Of a DNA stretch of 45,162 nt, positions 1 to 9,112 are shown in pieces (the first letter of the stretch is position 1; each line of letters starts with the position of its first letter). Where the stretch lies: assembly GCA_030066075.1 (NCBI GenBank), contig JASJCH010000004.1, forward strand, positions 1 to 45,162. The letters run 5' to 3'. The DNA is from Woeseiaceae bacterium. Its GTDB lineage: Bacteria > Pseudomonadota > Gammaproteobacteria > Steroidobacterales > Woeseiaceae. A model generated the notes under the pieces. That model did no database searches. It was not told the origin of the DNA and saw nothing but the letters and a program-made list of their open reading frames with translations. The translations under genes were made by a program, and so were the position numbers.

Positions 1-198
1 GTGCTTGACCAGCGAGTAAATCATCACGCCGAAAACGACAATACCGATGGCAACGCACCACCAGAAGACCATCATGTGCAGGTCAAAGGTCTCCTGGCTG
101 AGCTCAGTAACGCCACGCGGCATATTGATCGCCCAGTCGGCACTCGCCGCACTCGCCCAAACCAGGCCAAGCAGGCTCAGAAACAGTTTTCGTAACAT
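1..198 (-). CDS. coxB: Cytochrome c oxidase subunit II, N-terminal part (cut by window edge)
   Basis: Reading the minus strand from the ATG at 198-196 gives 66 codons that stay open to the window edge. The first 20 residues look like a signal peptide (MLRKLF followed by a Leu/Ala-rich core ending ASA-DW). Next come the subunit II hallmark stretch MPRGVTELS and a Trp/Val-rich first membrane helix (about residues 41-63). The family carries the CuA centre in a periplasmic domain, which lies outside the window. The protein should accept electrons from cytochrome c in the aa3-type oxidase. The 194 bases upstream (199-392) separate it from the bioC stop on the same strand and must hold its promoter; I see no convincing -35/-10 pair there. 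The identification rests on the N-terminus only. Confidence 0.85.
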   Translation of the reverse strand, partial: MLRKLFLSLLGLVWASAASADWAINMPRGVTELSQETFDLHMMVFWWCVAIGIVVFGVMIYSLVKH

Positions 199-392
199 CT
201 GATAGTTCACCGTCGTGGCCCCCAAACCGGGGCCGTATATCTCTAATAGGTCTTCTGGTGGAAGGCGCCAGTTGTGACTGAAATTACGCCACCGGCGCAA
301 GAGCGCTCAGTGTACTGAAACGCCACAGGGCATGCAATCCTGTGAAATCCTTAACTGTGAAAATTTATCGTTCTTTTACAACGCGTTACAAG

Positions 393-1139
393 CTATTTGT
401 TACGGCGCCCGATTCGCCCTGCGTCAATGCGGAATTCGCCCCTCGCAGGTGTCTGTCCGGCGCCCCAGCAATGCCCGTAGACGAGCTCGAGTTCGATATC
501 CAGGCTGTCGATGTTCCCGTCCAGGCATGCCCCCGCGCCGATAGCTGCCAGGTCGCGGTCCAGTGACTGCCGGTCGCGGTAGTTCACGGTGAGGTGATCG
601 ATGTCGAGTACCGGGTCGCGCAAACCCGCGCGCACGAGCTCGTCACCCACGTCATGCATGTCGGCGAACGGCTCGTGCCGCAGGCCGGCGAGGCTGTCGG
701 GACCCAGCGTCGAGAACAGGAACAATCCTTCCGCGCGCAGCACCCGAGCTACGTCCGCAAACAGGGGGTCGCGCTGATCGACCCAGGGCAACAGCAGGTT
801 GGAGAAGACGAGATCTACGGAGTGATCCGCGAAGGGCAGTTGCCGCGCGTCGGCCTGCACCGCGGGTCGTTTCGCAAACCACGATCGACGCCGCGTCGAG
901 CGCTGGAGCATCGGCAACGAGATATCGACGGCCACGACCGTGGCGCGCCGAAAGCGCCGCCGCAGCAAGTGCGCCGATGCGCCCGTTGCGGAGCCGAGGT
1001 CGATGATCGTGCTCGCGTCTACGGTCATCGGCTCCAGGCGGTCGAACAGGCCGTCCCGCGTTACCGCGTGCACGAAATCGGCCGAATCGAAAGTTTCGGC
1101 GGCCCGGTCGAAGTGCTGCCGTGCGTCGCGGGTATCCAT
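393..1139 (-). CDS. bioC: Malonyl-ACP O-methyltransferase, biotin synthesis
   Basis: A class I SAM-dependent methyltransferase of 248 residues. It has the BioC-like opening (MDTRDARQHF then FDRAAETFDSADFVH), SAM-binding motif I DLGSATGAS, the acidic loop VVAVDISLPML, and motif LPFADHSVDLVFSNLLLPW. The C-terminus ELVYGHCWG resembles the BioC tail. BioC methylates the free carboxyl of malonyl-ACP so that fatty-acid synthesis can build the pimeloyl chain of biotin. I chose the ATG at 1139 rather than the upstream in-frame start at 1211 because the family begins a few residues before the FxRAA motif and the extension would run towards comF. It diverges from comF with 84 bases between the starts. 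No other bio gene is in the window. A generic methyltransferase is the alternative. Confidence 0.8.
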   Translation of the reverse strand: MDTRDARQHFDRAAETFDSADFVHAVTRDGLFDRLEPMTVDASTIIDLGSATGASAHLLRRRFRRATVVAVDISLPMLQRSTRRRSWFAKRPAVQADARQLPFADHSVDLVFSNLLLPWVDQRDPLFADVARVLRAEGLFLFSTLGPDSLAGLRHEPFADMHDVGDELVRAGLRDPVLDIDHLTVNYRDRQSLDRDLAAIGAGACLDGNIDSLDIELELVYGHCWGAGQTPARGEFRIDAGRIGRRNK

Positions 1140-1223
1140 GGCCACGCAAGTTACCACGCTTTCTTTTTGTTTCGCGCCAATTACGGCGTGGCCCGGCGCG
1201 CGCACCGCCATCAGAATCGGCCT

Positions 1224-1895
1224 ATGCGATGGGCGCCGTTAACGAGCCGAATGCTGCAGGCCGCTGCGTCCGGCTGGTCGGTGCTGGGGCGTGCGTTGTG
1301 GCCGCCGCGTTGCGCCTTCTGCGGCCAGCAGCAACTGCACCCCGTCTGTGCGCCCTGCCGCGACGACCTGCCATGGCTGGAGCCGCGTTTCGATCTCGAG
1401 CCATTCGCGGTGGCCATTGCGCCGCTTGCCTATGCGTTTCCGGTGGATGCCGCGATACGGCGCTTCAAGTTTCACCGCCGGCTGGCCTACGGCCCGGCTT
1501 TCGCACACCTGCTGCGGCAGGCAGCCGGCTTGCTGCCCGACGACATCGACGCGGTGCTGGCGGTGCCCCTGCACTGGCGGCGACAGGCGCGGCGCGGCTT
1601 CAACCAGGCTGCCGAGATTGCCCGACCGATCTGCCGCCGGACGGGGTTGCCGCAGCTCACCGGGGTCAGCCGTTCGCGAAGCACGCCCTACCAGTCAGGG
1701 CTTAGCGCCGGCCGACGCCGGCAGAATCTGCGCAACGCGTTTCGGCTCCGCGGCGCGGCCGATTACCGCCACGTCCTGGTCATCGACGACGTGATCACGA
1801 CCGGCGAAACCTGTCGCCAGGTTGCAAAAGTGCTGCTGGAGGCGGGCGTCCCTGCCGTGAGTGCTTTGGCTATTGCGCGGGTAGCGCAGGATTGA
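1224..1895 (+). CDS. comF: ComF family phosphoribosyltransferase-like protein
   Basis: 223 residues with the usual ComF plan. An N-terminal four-cysteine zinc finger (C30, C33, C42, C45) is followed by a type I phosphoribosyltransferase fold with the PRPP loop VLVIDDVITTGET near residues 180-192. The family member ComFC is needed for DNA uptake during transformation, where it acts in the cytoplasm on incoming single strands; GntX homologues have been linked to gluconate use. Together with the type IV pilus genes further along, it makes natural competence possible, but this is inference. The start at 1224 (MRWAPL) is preferred; a second ATG lies nine codons later. The open frame continues upstream to 594 across bioC and that part is noise. 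The last 26 bases overlap the tail of convergent ubiA. Confidence 0.88.
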   Translation: MRWAPLTSRMLQAAASGWSVLGRALWPPRCAFCGQQQLHPVCAPCRDDLPWLEPRFDLEPFAVAIAPLAYAFPVDAAIRRFKFHRRLAYGPAFAHLLRQAAGLLPDDIDAVLAVPLHWRRQARRGFNQAAEIARPICRRTGLPQLTGVSRSRSTPYQSGLSAGRRRQNLRNAFRLRGAADYRHVLVIDDVITTGETCRQVAKVLLEAGVPAVSALAIARVAQD

Positions 1896-2781
1896 AGGCG
1901 TAGTGCAGGATGATGCCGATGAATACGACGAGGCCGATGTAATGGTTCTGCTGGAAGGCCGCGAAACACCCGGCCGGCTGCCGGTCGCGCGCCAGCCACA
2001 GGTGATAGGCCATGAGTACGCCGGCGCCCGCCACGGACAGGTAGTACCAGAACCCGAGTTCGGCGCGTAAGCCGATGAACACGAGCGTGGCCAGCATCAG
2101 CAGCTGCAGGCCCGCGATGACGAAGAGGTCGACCTCGCCGAACAGGATGGCCGTCGACTTCACGCCGATCTTCTTGTCGTCTTCGCGATCGACCATGGCA
2201 TAGAAGGTGTCGTAGATGACGGCCCAGATCACCGCGGCGCCGAACACCAGCCAGGCCAGCTGCGGCGTCTCGCCGGTTTGCGCGGCGAACGCCATCGGCA
2301 CCGCCCAGCCGAACGCGGCGCCGAGCACGAACTGCGGTATCGACACCCAGCGTTTGATAAATGGGTAGGCGACCGTCAGGCCTGCCGCGACAATTGCCAG
2401 CATGCGCGCCGGTTCGTTGAGCATCGTCGCGAGGCCGACCGCGATCAGGGACAGGGCGACAAACAGTACGAGAGCTTCGCCCGGGGCAACGGCGCCCGAT
2501 GCGATCGGCCGCGACCGGGTGCGCTCGACATAGGGATCGATCTTGCGATCGACGTAGTCGTTGAGCACGCAACCGGCCGAGCGCATGATAAAGACGCCAA
2601 TCGTGAACACCGCGAAGAGCCACTGGTCCGGGTGGCCGTCGCCGGCCAGCCACAGTGCCCACAAGGTTGGCCAGAGCAGCAACCAGGTGCCGATGGGTTT
2701 GTCGACGCGCATCAGCTTGCCGTAGTTACGCACCTGCGTAATCACACTGTGACGAAGTTGCGGCGAGAGGATGGCTTTCAT
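1870..2781 (-). CDS. ubiA: 4-hydroxybenzoate polyprenyltransferase, ubiquinone synthesis
   Basis: A polytopic membrane prenyltransferase of 303 residues. It has both aspartate motifs that bind Mg-diphosphate: NDYVDRKID at about residues 74-82 and DREDDKKIG near residue 195. It attaches the polyprenyl tail to 4-hydroxybenzoate in the inner membrane, the first membrane-bound step of ubiquinone synthesis. Length and the opening (GKLMRVDKPIGTWLLLWPTLW) match proteobacterial UbiA. It follows recG with a gap of nine bases on the same strand and is probably the last gene of the yicC-gmk-spoT-recG transcript. Its 3' end overlaps that of comF by 26 bases. No ubiC (chorismate lyase) is next to it. Confidence 0.95.
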   Translation of the reverse strand: MKAILSPQLRHSVITQVRNYGKLMRVDKPIGTWLLLWPTLWALWLAGDGHPDQWLFAVFTIGVFIMRSAGCVLNDYVDRKIDPYVERTRSRPIASGAVAPGEALVLFVALSLIAVGLATMLNEPARMLAIVAAGLTVAYPFIKRWVSIPQFVLGAAFGWAVPMAFAAQTGETPQLAWLVFGAAVIWAVIYDTFYAMVDREDDKKIGVKSTAILFGEVDLFVIAGLQLLMLATLVFIGLRAELGFWYYLSVAGAGVLMAYHLWLARDRQPAGCFAAFQQNHYIGLVVFIGIILHYAFNPALPAQ

Positions 2782-2790
2782 CGCGGCGGA

Positions 2791-4878
2791 TTATACCTTT
2801 CCGTAGCGGCCCGCATCGCCGAGCCAGCGGCGCACGATCGCGTCGGCCTTGTCCGGGTCGTCGCGCCGAACGACCTCCGCCGCAGCCTGTACCCCCGGCA
2901 TGAGTTCGGCGTCGCGCACGAGGTTTGCGATGCGGTAATCCGGCAGGCCGGTCTGCCGCGTGCCGAGCAGTTCGCCCGGCCCCCGCAGCTCGAGGTCGCG
3001 CTGCGCGACAACGAAGCCGTCATTGGTGTCACGCAACACGGCGAGGCGACTGCGCGCAAGTTCGCCGAGCGGCGGCTTGTAGAGCAGCACGCAGTGACTC
3101 TGTCGCGAGCCGCGCCCTACCCGCCCACGCAGCTGGTGTAGCTGCGACAGGCCCATGCGTTCGGCGTTCTCGACAATCATCAGGCTCGCATTCGGCACAT
3201 CGACGCCCACCTCGATGACGGTCGTCGCCACAAGCAGCTGGATCAGGCCTTCCTTGAAGGCCTGCATGCCACGCTCTTTCTCCGCCGGCCGCATGCGACC
3301 GTGCACGAGACCGACGCGCAGGTCCGGCAGCGCCTCGGTCAGCATGGCGTAGCTGGCTTCGGCTGCCTCGAAGTCGAGGACCTCGGACTCCTCGATCAGG
3401 GGACACACCCAGTAGGCTTGCTGGCCGGACTGGCAGGCCTCGCGGACGCGGCCGATGATCTCGTCGCGACGAGTCTCGGGTATGGCGATGGTCGTGACGG
3501 GTTCGCGCCCCGGCGGCAGCTCGTCGATTACCGACGTGTCGAGATCGGCATAGGCCGCCATCGCGAGAGTCCGGGGGATAGGTGTCGCCGTCATCACGAG
3601 CTGGTGCGGGTGACCGCGGTCGCCGATGCCTTTCTCGCGTAAGGCGACACGCTGGTGCACGCCGAAGCGGTGCTGCTCGTCGATGACGACCAGCGCGAGA
3701 TCATGAAACTCGACGCCTTCCTGGAACAGGGCGTGTGTGCCGACGACGAGCTGCGCGCTGCCGTCGGCGATGGTCTCGAGGGCCTCGCGCCTGGCCGCGG
3801 CGCGCTGGCTGCCGCTGAGCCAGGCAGGCTCGATCCCGAGCGGCCGGAACCAGTCGCTGAAACTGCGCCAATGCTGCTCGGCGAGCAGCTCCGTCGGCGC
3901 CATGATGGCGGCTTGCACGCCGCAGGCGATGGCCTTGAGGCACGCAATGGCCGCGACGACCGTCTTGCCCGAACCGACGTCGCCCTGGATCAGCCGCATC
4001 ATCGGGTGCGGCTCCGCGAGGTCTGCCAGGATTTCATCGACAACGCGTTGCTGCGCGCCGGTGAGCGTAAACGGCAGCCCGTCGATGAAGTTGCCGACCG
4101 TCTCGCCGCCGCCCGTCAGCGCGGGCGCGCTTTCTGTATTGGCCAGCGCGCGCAGACTGCGCAGGCTCATGTAATGCGCGAGCAGCTCTTCGAACGCCAG
4201 GCGCTGCTGGCACGGGTGCCGGCCGGCGAGCATGCTGTCGACATCGGCGTCGGCAGGCGGTCGGTGCAGGTAGATGACGGCCTCGGCCAGCTGCGGCAGG
4301 TCGAGCTTGTCGCGCACGGCGGCCGGCAGCAGTTCCTCCGGCGGGTGGCGCTGCATCATGTGCAGGGCCTGGTCGGTCAGGCTGCGCAGCCGCCCCTGTT
4401 GCACGCCCTCCGTTGCCGGATAGATAGCGGTCAGGGTTTCGTTGATAGCGGCGTCCTGGTCGTCGCGCAGGAGCCGGTACTCCGGGTGGATCATCTCGAG
4501 CCCGGCCTGGCCCTTGCGGGCCTCGCCGAAGCAGGTCAGGCGCACGCCATTGCGGAACTGCGCAACCTGCTGGCGGGAAAAGTGGAAGAAACGCAGCGTG
4601 AGCTGGCCGGTGCCGTCACTGATCCTGACGAGAAGGTTGCGACGGCCGCGAAACACGGTTTCGGCGAGCAGCACCTCGCCGCTGACGAGACAGCGCTGGC
4701 CGGCCTGCAGCGCGCCAATCCGGACGAGTTGCGTGCGGTCCTCGTAGCGCAGCGGTAGCAGGAACAGCAGGTCTTCGACGCGGAAGAGGTCGAGACGCTC
4801 CAGCTTTTTGGCCAGCGCCGGGCCGACGCCGTTGAGGACGGTCAGTGGCGAGGCAAGGTTAGAGTCCGAGGATTGCAT
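2791..4878 (-). CDS. recG: ATP-dependent DNA helicase RecG
   Basis: 695 residues, the normal RecG length. The N-terminal helix-hairpin-helix-like stretch [16 protein letters not shown] is followed by the OB-fold wedge domain. The superfamily 2 motor shows Walker A GDVGSGKT, the DEQH box ([14 protein letters not shown]), [10 protein letters not shown], and motif [11 protein letters not shown]. The C-terminal signature [15 protein letters not shown] is also present. RecG reverses stalled replication forks and branch-migrates Holliday junctions. The start ATG at 4878 lies inside the last 20 bases of ridA, indicating translational coupling. In E. coli the equivalent slot between spoT and recG holds trmH; here it is ridA. 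Confidence 0.97.
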   Translation of the reverse strand: MQSSDSNLASPLTVLNGVGPALAKKLERLDLFRVEDLLFLLPLRYEDRTQLVRIGALQAGQRCLVSGEVLLAETVFRGRRNLLVRISDGTGQLTLRFFHFSRQQVAQFRNGVRLTCFGEARKGQAGLEMIHPEYRLLRDDQDAAINETLTAIYPATEGVQQGRLRSLTDQALHMMQRHPPEELLPAAVRDKLDLPQLAEAVIYLHRPPADADVDSMLAGRHPCQQRLAFEELLAHYMSLRSLRALANTESAPALTGGGETVGNFIDGLPFTLTGAQQRVVDEILADLAEPHPMMRLIQGDVGSGKTVVAAIACLKAIACGVQAAIMAPTELLAEQHWRSFSDWFRPLGIEPAWLSGSQRAAARREALETIADGSAQLVVGTHALFQEGVEFHDLALVVIDEQHRFGVHQRVALREKGIGDRGHPHQLVMTATPIPRTLAMAAYADLDTSVIDELPPGREPVTTIAIPETRRDEIIGRVREACQSGQQAYWVCPLIEESEVLDFEAAEASYAMLTEALPDLRVGLVHGRMRPAEKERGMQAFKEGLIQLLVATTVIEVGVDVPNASLMIVENAERMGLSQLHQLRGRVGRGSRQSHCVLLYKPPLGELARSRLAVLRDTNDGFVVAQRDLELRGPGELLGTRQTGLPDYRIANLVRDAELMPGVQAAAEVVRRDDPDKADAIVRRWLGDAGRYGKV

Positions 4879-5239
4879 CCGCCTCGACGTCAGCGCCTTT
4901 CGGCAATGAGGCTACACCGATGGCCGCGCGCGCCGGGTACGGTTGCTGGAAGTAGTCTTCCATGACGCTGTTCACGGCGGCGAAGTTATCGAGGTCGGTG
5001 AGAAAAATGGTCAGCTTGACGACCTGGTCCAGGCTGCCCCCTGCGGCCTCGGCCACAGCCTTGAGGTTGTCGAAGACCTGCCGCGCACGGGCCTCGAAGT
5101 CGCCGTCGACGAGCTCCATTGTCTGCGGGTCCAGCGGAATCTGCCCGGACAGGAACACCAGGTTGGCGGAGCGGATCGCCTGGGAGTAGGTGCCGATGGC
5201 GGCGGGCGCGCTGTCGCTGTGAATCGCTACTTTGCTCAT
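4859..5239 (-). CDS. ridA: RidA family enamine/imine deaminase
   Basis: 126 residues, a complete RidA (YjgF/YER057c/UK114) protein. Signature regions include [20 protein letters not shown], the middle part [31 protein letters not shown], and [23 protein letters not shown], whose first Arg is the residue that binds the carboxylate of 2-imino acids in the family. These proteins hydrolyse reactive 2-aminoacrylate and related imines made by PLP enzymes and protect other PLP enzymes. It sits between spoT (gap 19 bases) and recG (20-base overlap), so it is transcribed with the stringent-response genes, as in pseudomonads. Confidence 0.93.
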   Translation of the reverse strand: MSKVAIHSDSAPAAIGTYSQAIRSANLVFLSGQIPLDPQTMELVDGDFEARARQVFDNLKAVAEAAGGSLDQVVKLTIFLTDLDNFAAVNSVMEDYFQQPYPARAAIGVASLPKGADVEADAILGL

Positions 5240-5258
5240 TGTGGTTGCAGTCCTTGTG

Positions 5259-7415
5259 TCAGGCGCAGTCGCGGGTGACGCGTATTACGTTGGGCATGTT
5301 CTTGACGCCACGCATGATCTGCGCGAGGTGGGTGCGGTCGCGCACGAGAATCAGGAACGCGAGCACCGAGCAGTCCTCGTGGCGGCCGAGCACGGACACC
5401 TGCTCGATGTTGGATCCCGCGTCGCCGATGGTCGCTGCGACTTCGGCCAGCACGCCCGGCTTGTTCACGGTCTCGACGTGAATCTGGCTCGGGAACTCGC
5501 GGTCGATGTCTTTTTCCCAGCTGACCGCGATCCACTTTTCGGGCTGCTTGCGAAAGACGCTCAGGTTGCCGCACTTGGTGCGGTGGATGACCACGCCGCG
5601 GCCTGAACTCAGGTAGCCCATGACCTCGTCGCCCGGAATCGGATGGCAGCAGCGCGCGTAGCTGACGACCATGCCCTCGGTTCCGGCGATGACGAGGTTG
5701 GCCGTCCTGGCTTCGAGTTCGCCTTCGTCGTTGACCCCGAGCAGGAAGCGCGCTGTGAGCGGGGCGAGGCGTTCGCCGAGGCCGATCTGTTCGAACAGCT
5801 CTTCATTGGTGTTGAGGCCGAGCTCGTCGAGTGCCGCCTTCATGCGCACCTTGCCGATCTTGCGCAGCGACGAGTCGAGGTCCTTGAGCGAACGGTCGAG
5901 CAGTCGCCGGCCGAGGTCGACGGACTCGCTGGAGCGCATCGACTTCATGTGATTGCGAATGGCGGTGCGCGCTTTGGCCGAGCGCACGAAGGACAGCCAG
6001 TTCGGGTTGGGACGCGCCCCGCGGCTGGTCACGATCTCGACGGTCTGGCCGTTCTGCAGCGGAGTGCGCAGCGGTACGAGACTGCGGTCGATCTTGGCCG
6101 CCACGGTGCGATCACCAATGTCGGTATGTACCGCGTACGCGAAGTCCACGGTCGTCGCGCCTTTGGGCAGCGGCATGATGTCGCCCTTGGGCGTGAACAC
6201 GTAGATCTTGTCCGGGAACAGGTCGACCTTGACGCTCTCGAGGAACTCTTCCGAGGTGCCCGAGCGCTGCAGCTCGGCAAGGTTGGCGAGCCAGTCACGG
6301 GCGCGGCGCTGCGGCGTGGCGTCGGATTTCTCCTCGGCTTTGTACTGCCAGTGTGAGGCGACGCCGCTCTCGGCGACGCGATCCATCTCGCGCGTGCGGA
6401 CCTGCACCTCGAGCGGCTGGCCCTTGGGCCCGAACAGCGTCGTGTGCAGGGACTGGTAGCCGTTGATGCGCGGGATTGCGATGTAGTCCTTGAAGCGGCC
6501 CGGCATCGGCTTGTAGAGACCGTGCACGAGCCCGAGCGTCTTGTAGCAATCGTTCACACTGTCGACGATGATGCGAAAGCCGAACACGTCGACGACGTCG
6601 GAGAGCAGGCGCTTCTTCTCCGACATTTTCTTGTAGACGCTGTACAGGTGTTTCTCGCGGCCGTAGACCTGGCCCTTGATGCCCTCTTCTTCCAGCGTCC
6701 GCTCGAACTGCTCGGAGATCTTCTTCACCATCTGCCGCTGGCTGCCCTTGCTGCGCTTGAGCGCCTTGTCGAGCACGCGATAGCGCATCGGGTACAGGTG
6801 CTTGAAACCGAGGTCTTCGAGCAGCACCTTGAAGCGATTGATGCCGAGGCGGTTGGCGATCGGCGCATAGATGTCGAGGGTTTCACGGGCGATGCGGGCG
6901 CGTTTCTCCGCGGGCATTGCGCCAAGGGTCTGCATGTTGTGAAGCCGGTCGGCGAGCTTGACGAGGATTACGCGAATGTCCTCGATCATGGCCAGCATCA
7001 TCTTGCGAAAGCTCTCGGCCTGCGCTTCGGCGCGGCTGCGAAACTGGATCTGGTCGAGCTTGCTGACGCCGTCGACGAGCCCGGCGACCTCGCGCCCGAA
7101 CTGCTCCTCGATGTCTTCGAGAGATGCCTCGGTATCCTCGACCGTGTCGTGCAGGATGGCCGCCGTGATCGCCTGCGCATCGAGGTGCATATCGGCAAGC
7201 TCCTGCGCCACGGCGACAGGATGGGAAATATAGGGTTCGCCCGACTTGCGTGTCTGGCCCTCGTGGGCGGCGGCGCCAAACTCGTAGGCGCGCATCACGC
7301 CCTCGATGGTGTCTTTCGGGAGGTAAGTCTCGAGCGTTTCTACGAGCTGCCGCAGGCCGTGGTCGCGCCTCGGCGCGCCCGGCAGTTTTGCAAGTAGGGT
7401 GGCAGCGTAATCCAT
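5259..7415 (-). CDS. spoT: Bifunctional (p)ppGpp synthetase/hydrolase
   Basis: 718 residues with the full long-RSH plan. The HD hydrolase domain has [13 protein letters not shown] near residues 85-97. The synthetase domain has [19 protein letters not shown], whose RxKD motif marks the bifunctional SpoT/Rel type rather than the ExDD of monofunctional RelA. A TGS domain ([29 protein letters not shown]), a helical/zinc-finger region with [13 protein letters not shown], and a C-terminal ACT domain ([22 protein letters not shown], written here as the conserved strand-helix unit) follow. It makes and degrades the alarmone (p)ppGpp. It lies downstream of rpoZ (51-base gap), whose product helps RNA polymerase bind ppGpp. 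The ATG at 7415 lacks a strong Shine-Dalgarno at good spacing. Confidence 0.97.
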   Translation of the reverse strand: MDYAATLLAKLPGAPRRDHGLRQLVETLETYLPKDTIEGVMRAYEFGAAAHEGQTRKSGEPYISHPVAVAQELADMHLDAQAITAAILHDTVEDTEASLEDIEEQFGREVAGLVDGVSKLDQIQFRSRAEAQAESFRKMMLAMIEDIRVILVKLADRLHNMQTLGAMPAEKRARIARETLDIYAPIANRLGINRFKVLLEDLGFKHLYPMRYRVLDKALKRSKGSQRQMVKKISEQFERTLEEEGIKGQVYGREKHLYSVYKKMSEKKRLLSDVVDVFGFRIIVDSVNDCYKTLGLVHGLYKPMPGRFKDYIAIPRINGYQSLHTTLFGPKGQPLEVQVRTREMDRVAESGVASHWQYKAEEKSDATPQRRARDWLANLAELQRSGTSEEFLESVKVDLFPDKIYVFTPKGDIMPLPKGATTVDFAYAVHTDIGDRTVAAKIDRSLVPLRTPLQNGQTVEIVTSRGARPNPNWLSFVRSAKARTAIRNHMKSMRSSESVDLGRRLLDRSLKDLDSSLRKIGKVRMKAALDELGLNTNEELFEQIGLGERLAPLTARFLLGVNDEGELEARTANLVIAGTEGMVVSYARCCHPIPGDEVMGYLSSGRGVVIHRTKCGNLSVFRKQPEKWIAVSWEKDIDREFPSQIHVETVNKPGVLAEVAATIGDAGSNIEQVSVLGRHEDCSVLAFLILVRDRTHLAQIMRGVKNMPNVIRVTRDCA

Positions 7416-7466
7416 TCCCTGATCATACCGCCGTTGCGCGGAATGTCAGGTGCGGCAGGCCACAGA

Positions 7467-7751
7467 TCAGTCGCCGATCGAGATGCCTCGCAGCGGCGGC
7501 AGCACGTCTTCGGCGGTCTCCGCCTGCATGAATTCCTCCGCGGGCGGTTGCTCGATCTCCTCGAGGATCGCGGGCGAGACCAGGCCGTCCGCAATCTCGC
7601 GCAGCGCGAGCACGGTGGGCTTGTCGTTCTCGAGCTCGACCATCGGGTCGGCGCCATGGGCGATGCGGCGGGCGCGCTTGGCGGCGACCAGCACCATTTC
7701 AAAGATGTTGTCGATGTTGTCGAGGCAGTCTTCGACGGTAATACGGGCCAA
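7467..7751 (-). CDS. rpoZ: RNA polymerase omega subunit, TTG start
   Basis: 94 residues: [20 protein letters not shown], then [19 protein letters not shown] and the conserved [16 protein letters not shown]. Omega wraps the beta-prime C-terminus, helps assembly, and forms one of the ppGpp sites on RNA polymerase. The start codon is TTG (7751-7749). It is supported by a good Shine-Dalgarno AGGAG seven bases upstream and by the exact family N-terminus; no ATG is possible without losing that N-terminus. Codon 1 being TTG may lower its translation. An 11-bp hairpin (7772-7798) sits in the space between gmk and this gene. Confidence 0.97.
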   Translation of the reverse strand: MARITVEDCLDNIDNIFEMVLVAAKRARRIAHGADPMVELENDKPTVLALREIADGLVSPAILEEIEQPPAEEFMQAETAEDVLPPLRGISIGD

Positions 7752-7771
7752 GTTGATACTCCTGCGTTATT

Positions 7772-7798
7772 GCAGCGCCAGGAAAATCCTGACGCTGC
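7772..7798 (-). terminator. Stem-loop between gmk and rpoZ
   Basis: Read on the minus strand the RNA folds as GCAGCGUCAGG, loop AUUUU, CCUGGCGCUGC. That is an 11-bp stem with one U-G wobble. No U-run follows (the next bases are AAUAACG), so it is a poor intrinsic terminator and could instead be a processing or stability element that separates gmk from rpoZ expression. The hairpin ends about 20 bases before the rpoZ TTG codon. Confidence 0.55.
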
Positions 7799-7861
7799 GT
7801 CAGTAGCGGGCACAATAGGCCGGTCCGAAGCCTGACAGCAACACTTTATAACTAAAAGTTA

Positions 7862-8482
7862 TTAGCCCAGGATTCCCTTAACCGCGCCGCGCAGGGCCTC
7901 ATCGCTGGTCGCGAGAGCGTCGCCCGCGCCCTGCAGCACCGATTCCAGGTCGACGACGGCCTGGTCGAGGTTGTCGTTGATCACGACGTAGTCGAATTCC
8001 TCCCAGTGCGCCATGTCACTCAGCGCGTCGCGCAGTCGTCGCTCAATGACCTCGTCGCTGTCGGTACCCCGCGAACGCAGGCGCCGCACGAGTTCATCGT
8101 GAGACGGGGGCATGATGAATATGGTGACGCACTCGGGCATCGACTCGCGGACCTGCCGCGCGCCCTGCCAGTCGATCTCGAGGATGACGCTGTGGCCATC
8201 CGCCAGGTGCCGCTCGACCTGCTCGCGACTCGTGCCGTAGAAGTTGTCGAACACCGTGGCGGACTCGAGCATCTTGCCCGCCTCCCGCAAGCGCTCGAAC
8301 TCCTCGACGTCGACGAACAGGTAGTCGCGGCCGTGCGCCTCGTTGCGGCGCTGCTTGCGGGTCGTATAGGAAATCGAGAATCGCAGGTCAGGGTTGTTGC
8401 GGGTGATCGCCTGCACCAGCGTGGTCTTGCCGGCGCCCGAGGGGGCGGCAATGACGAACAGTCTGGAGGCGGCCTCTTGCAT
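7862..8482 (-). CDS. gmk: Guanylate kinase
   Basis: 206 residues, the usual size. The P-loop APSGAGKT is at residues 13-20, followed by the GMP-binding region FSISYTTRKQRRNEAHGRDYLFVD and the lid FYGTSREQVERHLADGHSVILEIDWQGA. The ending WEEFDYVVINDNLDQAV matches the family. It phosphorylates GMP to GDP and so feeds both RNA synthesis and the (p)ppGpp made by the downstream spoT product. No clear Shine-Dalgarno precedes the ATG at 8482. It is the third gene of the minus-strand operon after yicC and a membrane protein. Confidence 0.97.
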   Translation of the reverse strand: MQEAASRLFVIAAPSGAGKTTLVQAITRNNPDLRFSISYTTRKQRRNEAHGRDYLFVDVEEFERLREAGKMLESATVFDNFYGTSREQVERHLADGHSVILEIDWQGARQVRESMPECVTIFIMPPSHDELVRRLRSRGTDSDEVIERRLRDALSDMAHWEEFDYVVINDNLDQAVVDLESVLQGAGDALATSDEALRGAVKGILG

Positions 8483-8511
8483 GGGCGGGATTGTGACAGA
8501 TCAGGCGATGC

Positions 8512-8528
8512 CAGACACCCGGTGTCTG
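8512..8528. repeat. Short palindrome between the membrane protein gene and gmk
   Basis: CAGACACC and GGTGTCTG form 8-bp arms around one base. As RNA on the minus strand this gives a six-pair hairpin with a five-base loop just after the stop codon of the upstream membrane-protein gene. No U-run follows. It may be a weak terminator or an RNA-processing site. Confidence 0.4.
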
Positions 8529-8529
8529 C

Positions 8530-9096
8530 TCAGTATTGTGCGGGCGCCATGGCAATGTACGCGAAGATGGCCATAACGAAGTAAGCGACTGCGATAGCGC
8601 CTTGCAGGCGACGATTCGTGGCGAAGAATCCGGCGATGGCAAGAACGAGAAACGCTGCGACAAGGGCGCCGATCGAGCTCAGCGGCGACATGCCGAACAG
8701 CGACCAGTTCGTCCAGAACGAGAGGCCCGAATATGCGCCGAGGGCGAGAATGGCCCACCGGCCGTCTTCGTCGAAATAATCGAGCAGCCTGTCGTGGTCT
8801 CTCTGCTCGGAAGCGGGCAACACCAGGGCGCCTGCAACGAACAGCAGCAGGGTATGGCTCATCAGGGTGATAAATGCCGCGTGCGTCCACTGCGTCAGGG
8901 CCGTGTTGAGCTCGAACACGGCCCACCAGAACTGCACCTGGTAGATGAAGACACTGGTCGCCCAGACCAGGGGAATCCAGTGAGGCTTGTGTTGTTCACG
9001 TGTACGGAACACGTGCACGAAACCCAGCAGCAGTCGCGTCACACCGAGGCCGAGTACGAAAGAGAGCGCTACCGAAAAAAACTCGAAAGCCGACAT
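8530..9096 (-). CDS. Hypothetical polytopic membrane protein
   Basis: 188 residues that I do not recognise. Hydrophobic segments suggest about six membrane helices: residues 5-27, 41-65 (Trp/Phe rich: VWATSVFIYQVQFWWAVFEL), 72-93, 111-130, 138-158 and 165-185. The cytoplasmic or periplasmic link between helices 3 and 4 carries a charged run (SEQRDHDRLLDYFDEDGRW). It has no enzyme motif. It lies between yicC (16-base gap) and gmk (47-base gap) on the same strand, so it is probably co-transcribed, but nothing ties it to nucleotide metabolism. No Shine-Dalgarno is obvious before its ATG. That it is a real gene rests on the long clean open frame and consistent membrane topology. Confidence 0.7.
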   Translation of the reverse strand: MSAFEFFSVALSFVLGLGVTRLLLGFVHVFRTREQHKPHWIPLVWATSVFIYQVQFWWAVFELNTALTQWTHAAFITLMSHTLLLFVAGALVLPASEQRDHDRLLDYFDEDGRWAILALGAYSGLSFWTNWSLFGMSPLSSIGALVAAFLVLAIAGFFATNRRLQGAIAVAYFVMAIFAYIAMAPAQY

Positions 9097-9112
9097 AAAG
9101 GGGGTTCAGACG

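Noticed and set aside
324-344. Terminator after bioC (CACAGG/CCTGTG hairpin)
   Set aside because: The stem is only six base pairs with a nine-base loop, and no T-run follows on the minus strand.
1140-1211. Upstream start for BioC at 1211
   Set aside because: It would add 24 residues with no family resemblance and push into the comF promoter space; the ATG at 1139 fits the BioC N-terminus.
594-1223. 210-codon N-terminal extension of ComF
   Set aside because: It is antisense to bioC, and the known ComF N-terminus with its zinc finger begins at 1224.
3655-4758. 367-codon plus-strand open frame opposite recG
   Set aside because: Antisense of the helicase motor domain; no independent evidence for translation.
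7413-7445. CATTCC/GGAATG inverted repeat covering the spoT start as a translational switch
   Set aside because: Arms are only six bases with a 21-base loop; pairing would be weak and could easily be chance.
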